A stretch of 64,000 nucleotides of DNA from Flectobacillus sp. BAB-3569 (GCF_002270355.1 NZ_NJFZ01000012.1:203856-267855); one strand, 5' to 3'; counted from the stretch's first letter, positions 52,453 through 61,305 are shown. The notes: generated by a model not told the origin, from the letters alone. A program made the numbers and translations.

Positions 52453-54366
52453 TTATCTTCTAAATTTGTTCTTTCTTCGTTGGTTATTAGAAGATTTGTC
52501 AAATTCGGCAATTTGATCTGCTGCCTGTTTTTTAGGATTTGCCAACAATTTTTCTGCCAAGTCAGGACGTTTGAGTTTAATCAAACGTTGCTTGATCCAA
52601 GTCTTGATTTCTGGTTTGTACCAGAAGAAATATTTGTTTTGCGCTAATTTTTCTTCTCTTGTTTTAGCCGTAGCAATAGGCTGTAAAGTATAAGGGTGTA
52701 CGCCAGAATAGTAAATTACCTCAGCTACTGTCATTGGGGTTGGCGTAAAATCCTGAACTTGTTCTAATTGGAAGCCCAAATCTTTGGTTTCTGCTGCGAG
52801 ATTAGCCATATCAACCTCTTCACAACCCGGGTGCGACGAGATAAAGTATGGAATCAATGGCTGATTCATGCCATGCTTGGTCTGAATTTCATCGTATTTC
52901 TCCTTAAACTTTCTGAAATATTTGAATGAAGGTTTACGCATGATTTTCAAGGTGTTGTCAGAAGTATGCTCTGGCGCCACCTTCAAACGACCCGACACGT
53001 GACGAGTAATCAATTGCTCCATGTATTCATCATGGTTTCCGTCTTGATTGTTTTTGTTGAAATCATCAACCAATAAATCATAACGGACTCCAGAACCTAC
53101 GAACGCTTTTTTGATTTTCGGATGCTCATCTACTTTTTTGTACAATTGCGTCAAAGGCTTATGAGAAGTATCCAAATTTGAGCAAATCACAGGGTGAATA
53201 CAGCTCGGACTCTGACATCTGGCACAAATTGACTCATCTTTACCTTTCATGCGGTACATGTTGGCAGACGGCCCACCTAAGTCAGAGATATAGCCCTTAA
53301 ATTCAGGATGTTGTGTAATTTGCTCAACTTCCTTCATGATTGATTTTTCACTTCTTGAAGCAATAAATTTACCTTGGTGTGCCGAAATTGTACAAAAGCT
53401 GCATCCTCCAAAACAGCCACGGTGCATATTCAAGGAGAATTTAATCATCTCATACGCAGGAATCGTACCTCTCTTTTTGTATTTCGGGTGCGGTAGACGA
53501 GTGTATGGCAAATCAAAAGATTTGTCCATTTCGGTCTCCTCCATTGTCTTAAAAGGAGGATTGATTACCAAGGTTTTTTTCCCTACTTGTTGAGTAATAC
53601 GATTGGCTTGCCATTTATTCGATTCAACTTCTACAATTTTGAAGTTGGAAGCATATTTGATTTTGTCTTTTAAACAAACCTCATGACTTGCCAATTCAAC
53701 CGTTTCCCATCCATTAAATTCCTGCAAAGGCTCATTTGATGGTTGCAAATAGGCAATTTGGTTTACGTTTTTGATGGTATTCATTGAAACACCTTGTTTT
53801 ACCAATCTCAACAACTCTCTGAGAGGTTGTTCGCCCATACCATATACCAACAAATCTGCACCAGAATCTTCCAAGATAGTGGGCATCAATCTGTCTTGCC
53901 AATAGTCGTAGTGTGTTACACGACGCAATGAAGCTTCGATACCACCGATTAATACAGGTACATCTGGGTATAATTCTTTCAGGATTTTGGTATATACAGT
54001 CGTAGCGTAGTCTGGACGATAGCCAGCTTCGCCACCTGGGGTATAGGAGTCATTAGAACGCAAACGCTTGTTGGCGGTATAGTGATTCACCATCGAATCC
54101 ATACAGCCAGCCGTTACGCCAAAGAAATATTTCGGACGACCAAATTTTTTGAAATCTCTTAAATCATCTTTCCAGTTGGGCTGAGCCACAACTGCTACTC
54201 TAAAGCCCTCGCTTTCGATAATACGGCCGATTACGGCAGTACCAAAGGCAGGGTGATCTACGTAGGCATCTCCCGAAATCAATACTACGTCTACATCTTC
54301 CCAGCCCCGTTTTTCAATCTCTTTTTTGGTAAGAGGCAACCAGTCGGTAATTGGTCTTTCTAACAT
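52453..54366 (-). CDS. YgiQ-family radical SAM protein
   Basis: A 637-residue cytoplasmic radical-SAM protein of the UPF0313/YgiQ type. The N-terminal domain has LPLTKKEIEKRGWEDVDVVL and GGIEASLRRVTHYDYW. The iron-sulfur cluster cysteines are C318, C322 and C325 (RGCFGGCSFC). The C-terminal part has VAPEHTSDNTLKIMRKPS, LIPYFISSHPGCE and QVQDFTPTPMTVAEVIYYSG. The reaction is unknown. A TAATTTTG box (54371-54378, complement) lies 5 nt before the ATG, so the mRNA may be leaderless. Monocistronic. Confidence 0.93.
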   Translation of the reverse strand: MLERPITDWLPLTKKEIEKRGWEDVDVVLISGDAYVDHPAFGTAVIGRIIESEGFRVAVVAQPNWKDDLRDFKKFGRPKYFFGVTAGCMDSMVNHYTANKRLRSNDSYTPGGEAGYRPDYATTVYTKILKELYPDVPVLIGGIEASLRRVTHYDYWQDRLMPTILEDSGADLLVYGMGEQPLRELLRLVKQGVSMNTIKNVNQIAYLQPSNEPLQEFNGWETVELASHEVCLKDKIKYASNFKIVEVESNKWQANRITQQVGKKTLVINPPFKTMEETEMDKSFDLPYTRLPHPKYKKRGTIPAYEMIKFSLNMHRGCFGGCSFCTISAHQGKFIASRSEKSIMKEVEQITQHPEFKGYISDLGGPSANMYRMKGKDESICARCQSPSCIHPVICSNLDTSHKPLTQLYKKVDEHPKIKKAFVGSGVRYDLLVDDFNKNNQDGNHDEYMEQLITRHVSGRLKVAPEHTSDNTLKIMRKPSFKYFRKFKEKYDEIQTKHGMNQPLIPYFISSHPGCEEVDMANLAAETKDLGFQLEQVQDFTPTPMTVAEVIYYSGVHPYTLQPIATAKTREEKLAQNKYFFWYKPEIKTWIKQRLIKLKRPDLAEKLLANPKKQAADQIAEFDKSSNNQRRKNKFRR

Positions 54367-54583
54367 AATGCAAAATTACGCAAAAAATGCGTGTGTCGTA
54401 ACTCTGTTGAGAGATACATGCTAACAAGTGGTATGAATGTTTTAAATGGTGCAAAAAATCTGCACAGAAGCAAATTAGTGGTGATAGATTATGAGCTAAT
54501 AACCTCAGTAGCTCGATTGCTAAACAATCTGAGAGACAAAAAAGTTTGAAAGAATTGGAATATTTAAGGCAAGTTATTGGTAA

Positions 54584-54744
54584 TAAGTTAGTAGGCAAAA
54601 TAGAATTTAATTTTTGAGCCTTTGGCTTTCAGCTTTGGGCATTCGGCAAAAACGTATCTATCGTTACTAAAAAACATATTTAAACTCTTTGCCTAGTGCC
54701 TGTTGCCTTGCCCCTATTAAATATAATTCTGCACGATTACTTAA
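54584..54744. repeat. MITE-like element, core type F (copy f)
   Basis: It begins TAAGTTAGTAGGCAAAATAG and ends GCACGATTACTTAA (54731-54744). The core TTCGGCAAAAACGTATCTAT and AACTCTTTGCCTAGTGCC is nearly identical to copy g. Confidence 0.7.
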
Positions 54745-54914
54745 GTTAGTGAGCAAAATAAAATTTAATCTTTTAGCTTTCGGCTTTCAGCCATGGGCAT
54801 TCGGCAAAAACGTATCTATCGTTACTAAAAAACATATTTAAACTCTTTGCCTAGTGCCTGTTGCCTTGTCCCTAAAATAAAAAAATTAAATATTTTATTT
54901 GCACTAATACTTAA
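54741..54914. repeat. MITE-like element, core type F (copy g)
   Basis: It starts TTAAGTTAGTGAGCAAAATA and ends GCACTAATACTTAA (54901-54914), shown inverted. About 87 nt of core (54787-54873) differ from copy f at only a few positions, so the duplication is recent. Confidence 0.75.
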
Positions 54915-55044
54915 GTAGTGTGAAAGATTAAATTAATAGTATAACTGAGGCAAAATTTGACTATAACCTTTTGATTATGAATATCTTCAAATAACCAGCA
55001 TACTGTTAACTAATAACCTTTTCCTATTTATTCGCTCTTTCTTG

Positions 55045-55085
55045 AAAATAAAAAGGCGAAGCCAGAAAAAATCTAACTTCGCCCT
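55045..55085 (-). terminator. Terminator of trxA (minus strand)
   Basis: Read on the minus strand, GGCGAAG and CTTCGCC pair across a 15-nt loop and are followed by TTTTTATTTT. It lies about 70 nt after the trxA stop. Confidence 0.75.
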
Positions 55086-55152
55086 TGTATAAAAACAATT
55101 GAAATCGAATAATTGCGAAACGGAAAATCATAAAATACTTTCCTAGTTTCTA

Positions 55153-55476
55153 TTATGCGTGTTTCAAAAGAGTTTGTTCCAATACAGATTTAGGGATATT
55201 ACCACCTACTAATCTTTCTTTCAATTCACCATTTTTGAAAATCATCAAAGTAGGGATAGAACGGATACCTAAAGTTGCAGGAACCACTGAGTTTGCATCA
55301 ACGTCCATTTTAGCTACTACTGCTTGACCATCTACGTCGTCAGCAAGAGCCTCTACAACTGGACCGATCATTTTACAAGGTCCACACCATTCTGCCCAAA
55401 AATCTACTAATACAGGTTTGTCTGAGTTAATAAGCTCCTGAAAGTTTGCGTCAGTAGCTACTACGTAATTTCCCAT
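55153..55476 (-). CDS. trxA: Thioredoxin
   Basis: A 107-residue cytoplasmic disulfide reductase. The active site WCGPC is at residues 30-34 (C31 and C34) after VLVDFWAE. The cis-proline loop RSIPTLMIFKNG and GGNIPKSVLEQTL complete the fold. The start is immediately preceded by the TAACTTTG box (55508-55515, complement), consistent with a short leader. Monocistronic. Confidence 0.97.
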   Translation of the reverse strand: MGNYVVATDANFQELINSDKPVLVDFWAEWCGPCKMIGPVVEALADDVDGQAVVAKMDVDANSVVPATLGIRSIPTLMIFKNGELKERLVGGNIPKSVLEQTLLKHA

Positions 55477-55605
55477 TTTTTTAATCGTTATAGTTAATGT
55501 ATTTCGTCAAAGTTAAAACATTTTATTCAACAATATTGGTTCACTTTGAAGGAAAATAATCTAAGTTATGAGAATAGATTTGCTAACAATTTGGGAAAGA
55601 GAGCT

Positions 55606-56457
55606 TTATTCTAAGAGTTTTGCATACATCCCTGTTATCTTATCCATCTTCTGTAAAATGTTGCTAGTGACCTTAAACATCTGAGCTACATCCATACCTT
55701 TATTCTCAAAAGTGTAACAATTGTCTTTTGTACATCGTTCCTCAACTTCTCTCCAATCTGCAATTACGTTTGCGAGTGCATCGTCAATATCTGTAGTGTT
55801 TACTTCTGAAATGATAAGTTTGCTAAAATTTTGCTGTATAAATTCTGCAAAAGATTTAATTTTTTCGGTTGGAAACTGCTCTGTAATTCCCCAAACATAA
55901 GCGGCATAATAAAAGGTAAGTCGTTGCGATAGCATTCGTTGGCGACCAGCGGTATTGGTATTTTCGGCGATAGACAGTATGGTAGCACCCTCAGAGTTTG
56001 GTTGTTTGGGAAGAGTGCCAGCATATTCAACATATGCTTTTACCAATTCATCACAAGCGGTCAAAACAGCAGTGTTTTTCTCTAAAATCAAAGCCGCATT
56101 GTCTTTGGTGGTTTCGGCGATAATGAGTTTTTTATATTCCTTCCATAATACTTCTTCTTTTATGAGGTGTGCTTTGATTTTTTCTGATGGTGCAAAACCT
56201 GATAATACTTTGAAGTTTTCTTCAAAAAGAATGATAGAAGATGCTCGCTCTCTGGTAGCTAACTCTGTATGGATATTCATCCCAATATAGACAAAATCTT
56301 TTGCCATCCGTTGGGTAAGCATTCTTTGTTTTCCCGCTATGTTGACAGCTGCTCCCAGCGAGATTTGATTGCCAGATTCGGAAGCTGTAGTATTTTGAGC
56401 TATCAAAAGAGTTAAACTTGTGATACTGATAAGAAGAGTCAGAATTATCGATTTCAT
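55606..56457 (-). CDS. Secreted protein with two PilJ/NarX-type sensor domains
   Basis: A 283-residue exported protein (signal peptide ending TLLIAQN). It has two helical modules each opening with the P-box motif: NIAGKQRMLTQRMAKDFVYI at about residues 39-58 and NTAGRQRMLSQRLTFYYAAY at about 168-187. In NarX and PilJ-type proteins this motif sits in a ligand-binding four-helix bundle. Here no membrane helix, HAMP, kinase or methyl-accepting part follows, so it must act as a free periplasmic or surface protein. The ligand is unknown; small anions are suggested only by analogy. Confidence 0.75.
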   Translation of the reverse strand: MKSIILTLLISITSLTLLIAQNTTASESGNQISLGAAVNIAGKQRMLTQRMAKDFVYIGMNIHTELATRERASSIILFEENFKVLSGFAPSEKIKAHLIKEEVLWKEYKKLIIAETTKDNAALILEKNTAVLTACDELVKAYVEYAGTLPKQPNSEGATILSIAENTNTAGRQRMLSQRLTFYYAAYVWGITEQFPTEKIKSFAEFIQQNFSKLIISEVNTTDIDDALANVIADWREVEERCTKDNCYTFENKGMDVAQMFKVTSNILQKMDKITGMYAKLLE

Positions 56458-56537
56458 GGGTATGGAGTTGGGATTATTAATGATTGTTCTAAAGACAGAA
56501 TGGGCTAAAATACAGATACTTACGAAGTAGATATAAA

Positions 56538-57311
56538 CTAGTTGTTAACCAATGTTAAGTTTTTTGAACTAATACTTTGATTGTAAAGTCGATACCATTT
56601 TTTTGCCTCAGAAAGATTTTTGGGCGTTACGGGCGAGCCTTTAGTGTACAGGTTGGCCAACATCCATTGCGCTTCAAAATTTCCTTTTTGACCAACATCG
56701 GTGAGAATATCCAAGGCTCGGGGCAAATTGGTTTCAATCTGGTTCGTGCCAAACCAATAGAGTCTACCAAGCTGAAACCCAGCCTCCAGATTACCCATAC
56801 GATAGGCCATTTCAAAGTAATCCTTGGCAAGAAGTGCATTTTTAGGAATGGTAGATATTCCCGAGAGGTGTATTTTGCCTAGTTCAGTGGCAGATTCTGG
56901 GTCAGAATCATATGAATAGGCTCTTTTGAAATACCTTTGCGCATTCAGAAAATCCCCCGTTTCTTTGAAACAGATTGCTAGATTTTTTAGTGAGCTTGCT
57001 TTCATCAGCGGAGTATCCTTGTAGTCAAGATACAAAGGGAATGCCTTGATATGTTGTCCAGATTTGAATAAAGAGTCTGCTTTCTCCAAGCCCTCTTTAG
57101 TCATTTTATTTGGATAAGTAGGACGTGCTAAGGCCTTAACCTTGCGTTTTGGCTTGAGATGCGATGTTTTTTTGTGAAAAGATTTTTTGGGTTGATTTTT
57201 AGAAATGGAGGGACGTGCCTTCCGTTTGTGAACAGAAGACGTACGTAGATTTTGTGCCTGAATATTGATGCTCCCCCAAGCTAACAATATCCACAGCATT
57301 TTTTTGTGCAT
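56538..57311 (-). CDS. Sel1-repeat protein with basic linker
   Basis: The start at 57311 gives a signal peptide (MHKKMLWILLAWGSINIQAQ). The first 60 mature residues are a Lys-rich linker (KPKRKVKALARP and KNQPKKSFHKKTSH). Three to four Sel1/TPR-like repeats follow, with ALLAKDYFEMAYRMGNLEAG, FQLGRLYWFG and NFEAQWMLANLYTKGSP. These mediate protein contacts in the envelope. It is unrelated in function to its neighbours as far as can be seen. The 257-residue length is usual for small Sel1 proteins. Confidence 0.75.
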   Translation of the reverse strand: MHKKMLWILLAWGSINIQAQNLRTSSVHKRKARPSISKNQPKKSFHKKTSHLKPKRKVKALARPTYPNKMTKEGLEKADSLFKSGQHIKAFPLYLDYKDTPLMKASSLKNLAICFKETGDFLNAQRYFKRAYSYDSDPESATELGKIHLSGISTIPKNALLAKDYFEMAYRMGNLEAGFQLGRLYWFGTNQIETNLPRALDILTDVGQKGNFEAQWMLANLYTKGSPVTPKNLSEAKKWYRLYNQSISSKNLTLVNN

Positions 57312-57445
57312 AGGACGAAAACGTATATTAGTAAAAATTAACAGAGTTATTGTAAATATACCCAAGTGACTGAATAAATCAAGTAGTTTTGGTAAGTAAT
57401 TTCTGAGAAAATGACATAAATTATTCCAGATAAATACTTAAATAA

Positions 57446-57490
57446 AAATAGTCCAGTATTTTCTTCGATAGAGGAAATACTGGACTATTT
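57446..57490 (-). terminator. Hairpin downstream of the lipoprotein gene
   Basis: AATAGTCCAGTATTT and AAATACTGGACTATT form a long stem, followed on the minus strand by TTTTATTT. It would end transcription of the lipoprotein gene at 57506. Confidence 0.75.
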
Positions 57491-57505
57491 GAAAGCATTT
57501 GTTTA

Positions 57506-58651
57506 TTAATAATTTTCGTAATACTTACGAATTTTTCGAGTTAGCTGATCGTAGATTGGTTTGGTAAATTCTGTGAATAATATTTGTGGTGCTGGGGGCA
57601 ATAACTCCTTGTTTTTGCAAAGATTCAATTGATCTTTGGTCAAGGCACGTTCGTCACCATTAAAATTCGCCCACTCGTTTACCCAAACAAAAGTACCAGG
57701 GATTTTATCTCTGTGAATGACTTGTTTGGTTTGAAAATCAATGATTTGCATATCCAAAATGCCATTAGAGGTAACCGTTTTACGACTTTTGGTATATTTG
57801 GCTGTTACTTTATTGTAAACAGGTACTTTCTTGCCGTTTACCGTCGCTTCGCCCACTTTTACACTATCTTTACTTGTAATATTTTCGGTGTTGGTATTCA
57901 CGTAGGTTTGCCCTACCATAAATTCATCGAACTGCAAACGTACGATTTGATGCGGCTTCAATTTTATATCACTCGCATGTTGAGGACCATAGAACTGCAC
58001 GAAAATGTTCATTTTTGGATTTGTCCTCAAAAATTCATTGACCTTATCCTGAAAATATTCGTTACTCAATTGATATAATTTTGAAGTAACAGTTACTTGT
58101 TCTAGCACAACATTTACAGCGGCATATGAATAAGCATTATCCATTTTGTTGGAAACGTCCTTGTATCCCGGAATAATTTGTGAAGCTCGTTCAAAGTCAA
58201 GGAATGCCATTTTGGCCTCTTGACGATTTCCTTTGGCGTTGCCCAAATGGAAGTTTCCAGAGTCATAACGGTCAGAAGCGGCCAAATTTCGAGCAGCTTG
58301 AAGAGGCTCAACAAACTTTTTGCCATCGCCAACCACCCTAATGCAGGGCGGACAGTTATCGATAGCCGAACCAAGCTGATTCATGGCATCATACTCAGAA
58401 ATTACCCTTTCCCAATGAAAAGGTTCAGTCGATTTTTCCCAATTATTAACACGACCCTGATGATAGTTCAATGCCAAGGGATATGCTTCCTTCAGAACTT
58501 GTTGAGAAGTGCTATTGGTAGGGCTTTTTTGAAGTCGTTCGACTGCTGTGTATACAGCCTCGTCGAAATTTCCTTTTTCTAGTGCTTTTTTTCCTGTTGA
58601 ACAAGCCGTCAAGGCAACACCAAGAACGATGGTATAAAGTTTTGAATTCAT
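57506..58651 (-). CDS. Lipoprotein with N-terminal repeat-like helices
   Basis: A 381-residue lipoprotein; the start at 58651 gives the lipobox LTAC with lipidated Cys at residue 17 (MNSKLYTIVLGVALTACSTG). The first 150 residues look like TPR-type helices (EKGNFDEAVYTAVERLQKSP). The rest is a beta-rich domain (NVVLEQVTVTSKLYQLSNEY and IVRLQFDEFMVGQTYVNTN). A pair of cysteines in NCPPCIR is notable. No family was recognised. It is probably outer-membrane attached. Confidence 0.7.
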   Translation of the reverse strand: MNSKLYTIVLGVALTACSTGKKALEKGNFDEAVYTAVERLQKSPTNSTSQQVLKEAYPLALNYHQGRVNNWEKSTEPFHWERVISEYDAMNQLGSAIDNCPPCIRVVGDGKKFVEPLQAARNLAASDRYDSGNFHLGNAKGNRQEAKMAFLDFERASQIIPGYKDVSNKMDNAYSYAAVNVVLEQVTVTSKLYQLSNEYFQDKVNEFLRTNPKMNIFVQFYGPQHASDIKLKPHQIVRLQFDEFMVGQTYVNTNTENITSKDSVKVGEATVNGKKVPVYNKVTAKYTKSRKTVTSNGILDMQIIDFQTKQVIHRDKIPGTFVWVNEWANFNGDERALTKDQLNLCKNKELLPPAPQILFTEFTKPIYDQLTRKIRKYYENY

Positions 58652-58748
58652 AGAATTTTGATTCGAGTGCGAAAGTTTTGTAGGTCTATTAGAACTACAA
58701 ACTTTGTCAAGATTCTTCAAATATCCTAGAATGCAAGACTAAAATGAA

Positions 58749-58785
58749 TGACTGGGATAAAAACTGATGCTTTTTATCCCAGTCA
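58749..58785 (-). other. Hairpin at the end of the SGNH-type gene
   Basis: ACTGGGATAAAAA and TTTTTATCCCAGT form a 13-bp perfect stem with a 7-nt loop, beside the stop codon at 58788. The minus-strand 3' side has only a weak T run. Confidence 0.6.
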
Positions 58786-58787
58786 AC

Positions 58788-59771
58788 TTATTTCTGATAA
58801 TGCTTTTGATAAAACGATTTTTCTGTTTCGGATGGATTTTGTGGTTGTTTATTTCTTGCAAAACGATTTCTGTGTGAAAAATACATATCTAGAATGTCAT
58901 TTCCATTTACACTAAGGATGACAACATCTGGCTCGGCAAATTGAGCCTTTTCTTTGTAAAGGCTAACATAATCGTCAATAGAATAGCCCCAATTGGCGGC
59001 ATTCAACATTTCTTTGTCAGGAAATGCCGTTTGTAGGAGATTGGTGCCGATGTTTTTGTTGTCTAAGAATGGAAAATACATTTCCGAATCCCCCAAGAAC
59101 AATATGCGCTGTTTAGTTTTGGTACTTGACACATCAGTATCCATTCTCAAACCTTGGGCATTGGTTTTTACACGATATGGTAAGCCTTTTCCGCCATCCA
59201 AAATTTCATCATTCGAGGGAAATAAATCCCCAAACGTTTCAGGCTTTTCTGCAAAAGTCTTTGTAGATTTTACCGCAGCATATTGTTTAATAATGGGCGT
59301 TAGTTCTTCTGCAATAATTTTAGCTCCTTCTTTCGACCAGTGACCGTCTTTGGGAAGTTGCGTAACGACTTTTGGGTCTTGATTGGCTAGTTTTTGTGTT
59401 AAATCATAAAAAGGAACCTGCAACTCTTTGGCATATCCTTCCACCAGTTCTTTGCCAAGACGGTTACTTTTGGTCAAGCTTTCGCCGACTTCTGGACTTA
59501 AAAAGGTAATTATTAGCTGTGCTCCGTTGGCAGTAACAGCCTTGTGGAGTTCTATTAACTGGTTTTTATAACGCAGTTTTAATTCTTCATAGACTTTGGT
59601 GGCAAGAGTATCATCTTCCAAAATTTCTTCTCTTGGAATTTCAGGATATTCAGCTTGTACGGTTTCTTTTAAATTGGTCGTTTGTGCATCGTTAGTTTGT
59701 TTTTTGTCGCTACAAGCCATTATCATAACTCCTGTTGCAAAAGCAAAAGCCAAATTTGTTTTTTTCATCAT
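58788..59771 (-). CDS. SGNH-type lipoprotein (AlgJ/AlgX-like) with permuted blocks
   Basis: A 327-residue lipoprotein (signal ending MIMACSD, Cys20). Residues about 60-165 read like the C-terminal half of an SGNH domain, with YKNQLIELHKAVTANGAQLI, then P120-F-Y-D and DGHW (D142, H144). The C-terminal part (about 200-300) reads like the N-terminal half: VKTNAQGLRMDTDVSSTK, LFLGDSEM (S229), LNAANWGYSIDDY and SVNGNDILD. The order is thus inverted relative to usual SGNH hydrolases. It lies 157 nt beyond an AlgI-type MBOAT gene on the same strand, so exopolysaccharide acetylation is the inferred job. Confidence 0.7.
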   Translation of the reverse strand: MMKKTNLAFAFATGVMIMACSDKKQTNDAQTTNLKETVQAEYPEIPREEILEDDTLATKVYEELKLRYKNQLIELHKAVTANGAQLIITFLSPEVGESLTKSNRLGKELVEGYAKELQVPFYDLTQKLANQDPKVVTQLPKDGHWSKEGAKIIAEELTPIIKQYAAVKSTKTFAEKPETFGDLFPSNDEILDGGKGLPYRVKTNAQGLRMDTDVSSTKTKQRILFLGDSEMYFPFLDNKNIGTNLLQTAFPDKEMLNAANWGYSIDDYVSLYKEKAQFAEPDVVILSVNGNDILDMYFSHRNRFARNKQPQNPSETEKSFYQKHYQK

Positions 59772-59795
59772 GTCAAAACTGTTTTAACGGGTTGG

Positions 59796-59902
59796 TAAGT
59801 ACTAATGCCGAATTGTGAGCTGTGAATTGTGAATGTAATTTTATGATTATCAGTTTTTTACATTTAAAATTCATCGGCTCTTATTCTACACAATTACTAA
59901 AT
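59796..59902. repeat. MITE-like element, core type C (copy h)
   Basis: It begins TAAGTACTAATGCCG and ends ACACAATTACTAA, roughly inverse. The core GAATTGTGAGCTGTGAATTG matches copy a. It separates the SGNH and MBOAT genes. Confidence 0.55.
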
Positions 59903-59928
59903 TGATTAATCTATTATAGTCTGTAATA

Positions 59929-61305
59929 TTAAAATTTAAAGTATATATACTCGGTGGGATTTTGAGTTGGCCACATCCAGTAAATTACACCTATAACACT
60001 GGCGTATATGCCCAGTCGAACTGGCAAAGACCATTTGGAAATATCAGCAGGATGTAACTCTTTTCGCTGTAACCACTCAATCAATACGATCAATATTGAT
60101 AACCCAAGTTCCACGACTCCTATATCGGGCATAGAAAAGTCGCTTGTTTTAAACATTTCTTGATAATAGGTGAGGGCAGTGACAAAGTCGGGTGACCTGA
60201 AAAAGACTCTTGTAAAAGCGATAGATAAAAAAACTAAAAGCATGGAGAAAAAGCCTTTCACACCATATTGAATATCATTTTTTTCTCTAGTCCAGTCTAT
60301 TAAAATTGCCATTACAAATAATAGTCCGTTGAAACTACCCCAGAGAATATAGTTGGCATTGGCACCATGCCAAACACCACTCATGAAAAACACGATAAAG
60401 ATATTTACCATATATTGCCACTTGCTGCTACCTCTACCGCCTAACGGAAGGTAGATATACTCCTTTAGCCAAGCACTGAGTGATAAGTGCCATCTACGCC
60501 AAAACTCGTCTATGGTTCTTGAAATAAACGGGGAGTTGAAATTGCTATTTATCTTTATTCCTAATAGTTTGGCGATTCCCCAAGCCATATCTGAGTACCC
60601 AGAGAAATCCATATAGACCTGAAAACTGTAGAGAATAATAGCAAGCCAGAGATAGATAACTCCTAGGTCGCTGTGATTATAAAAGATATAATCTACTGGT
60701 TTAGCCAACAATCCTGAGACGATTACTTTTTTGAAAATTCCCCATACAATTCGTTGTCCCGACTCCTCAATGGTAGTCAACGAAATGCTTCTGGATAAAC
60801 TATATTGCGGAAGGTCTTTGTAGGCAATTGGAATCGGACCCGATAAAAGTTGAGGGAAAAAGGATAAATATGCCCCTAGCGTAATGGGATTAGCAACTGG
60901 GGACAGTTTTTTTCTATAAATATCAATCAGATAACTAGATGCTGCCAAAGTATAATAAGAAAGCCCGATAGTGGAGGCCAATTTATAGATTGAAAGCGCG
61001 CCCGAAAAATCACCTAATAGCCAGTTGTAATACTTTGCAATGAATAGTTGTGAAAAAATTAGTAAAAGCCCTAAGGTAAGAATGGCTTTTCGTTGCCGAT
61101 AAGTCTCCATGGCATTACCCAACAACCACGTTCCCAGAGATATAAAAGCCCATAATAAACAAAGCTTAAGGTCTACTTGCGCATAGAAATAGAGACTTCC
61201 GCCAAGAAGGATGAAATTTTGAATTTTATAATATGTCCTAAAAAGCCAATAAATAGGACATATTACGCCAAAGAAATAGATAAAATGAATCGAGTTAAAC
61301 GGCAT
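59929..61305 (-). CDS. MBOAT-family O-acyltransferase (AlgI/DltB-like)
   Basis: A 458-residue inner-membrane enzyme that passes acetyl groups from the cytosol toward exported polysaccharide. The start at 61305 (MPFNSIHFIYFFGVICPIYW) matches the family's first helix; the longer frame adds 37 residues. About eleven membrane helices are predicted. The AlgI-type signatures FQVYMDFSGYSDMAWGIAKL and FWRRWHLSLSAWLKEYIYLP are clear, and the catalytic His is H313 in SGVWHGANANYILWG. Only the SGNH lipoprotein next door is available as a partner, separated by a MITE-like element. Confidence 0.92.
   Translation of the reverse strand: MPFNSIHFIYFFGVICPIYWLFRTYYKIQNFILLGGSLYFYAQVDLKLCLLWAFISLGTWLLGNAMETYRQRKAILTLGLLLIFSQLFIAKYYNWLLGDFSGALSIYKLASTIGLSYYTLAASSYLIDIYRKKLSPVANPITLGAYLSFFPQLLSGPIPIAYKDLPQYSLSRSISLTTIEESGQRIVWGIFKKVIVSGLLAKPVDYIFYNHSDLGVIYLWLAIILYSFQVYMDFSGYSDMAWGIAKLLGIKINSNFNSPFISRTIDEFWRRWHLSLSAWLKEYIYLPLGGRGSSKWQYMVNIFIVFFMSGVWHGANANYILWGSFNGLLFVMAILIDWTREKNDIQYGVKGFFSMLLVFLSIAFTRVFFRSPDFVTALTYYQEMFKTSDFSMPDIGVVELGLSILIVLIEWLQRKELHPADISKWSLPVRLGIYASVIGVIYWMWPTQNPTEYIYFKF

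Larger units (their letters stand above)
54367..55152. other. Intergenic region with two adjacent MITE-like elements
   Basis: After about 215 nt of plain DNA, elements f and g fill 54584-54914. From there to 55044 nothing was seen, and then comes the trxA terminator. The open frame 54314-54598 (complement) is considered spurious. Confidence 0.55.

Noticed and set aside
54314..54598. 94-codon minus-strand frame overlapping the ygiQ-type start
   Set aside because: It overlaps the first codons of the YgiQ gene in another frame and enters a MITE-like element; it is Leu/Cys/His-rich and not protein-like.
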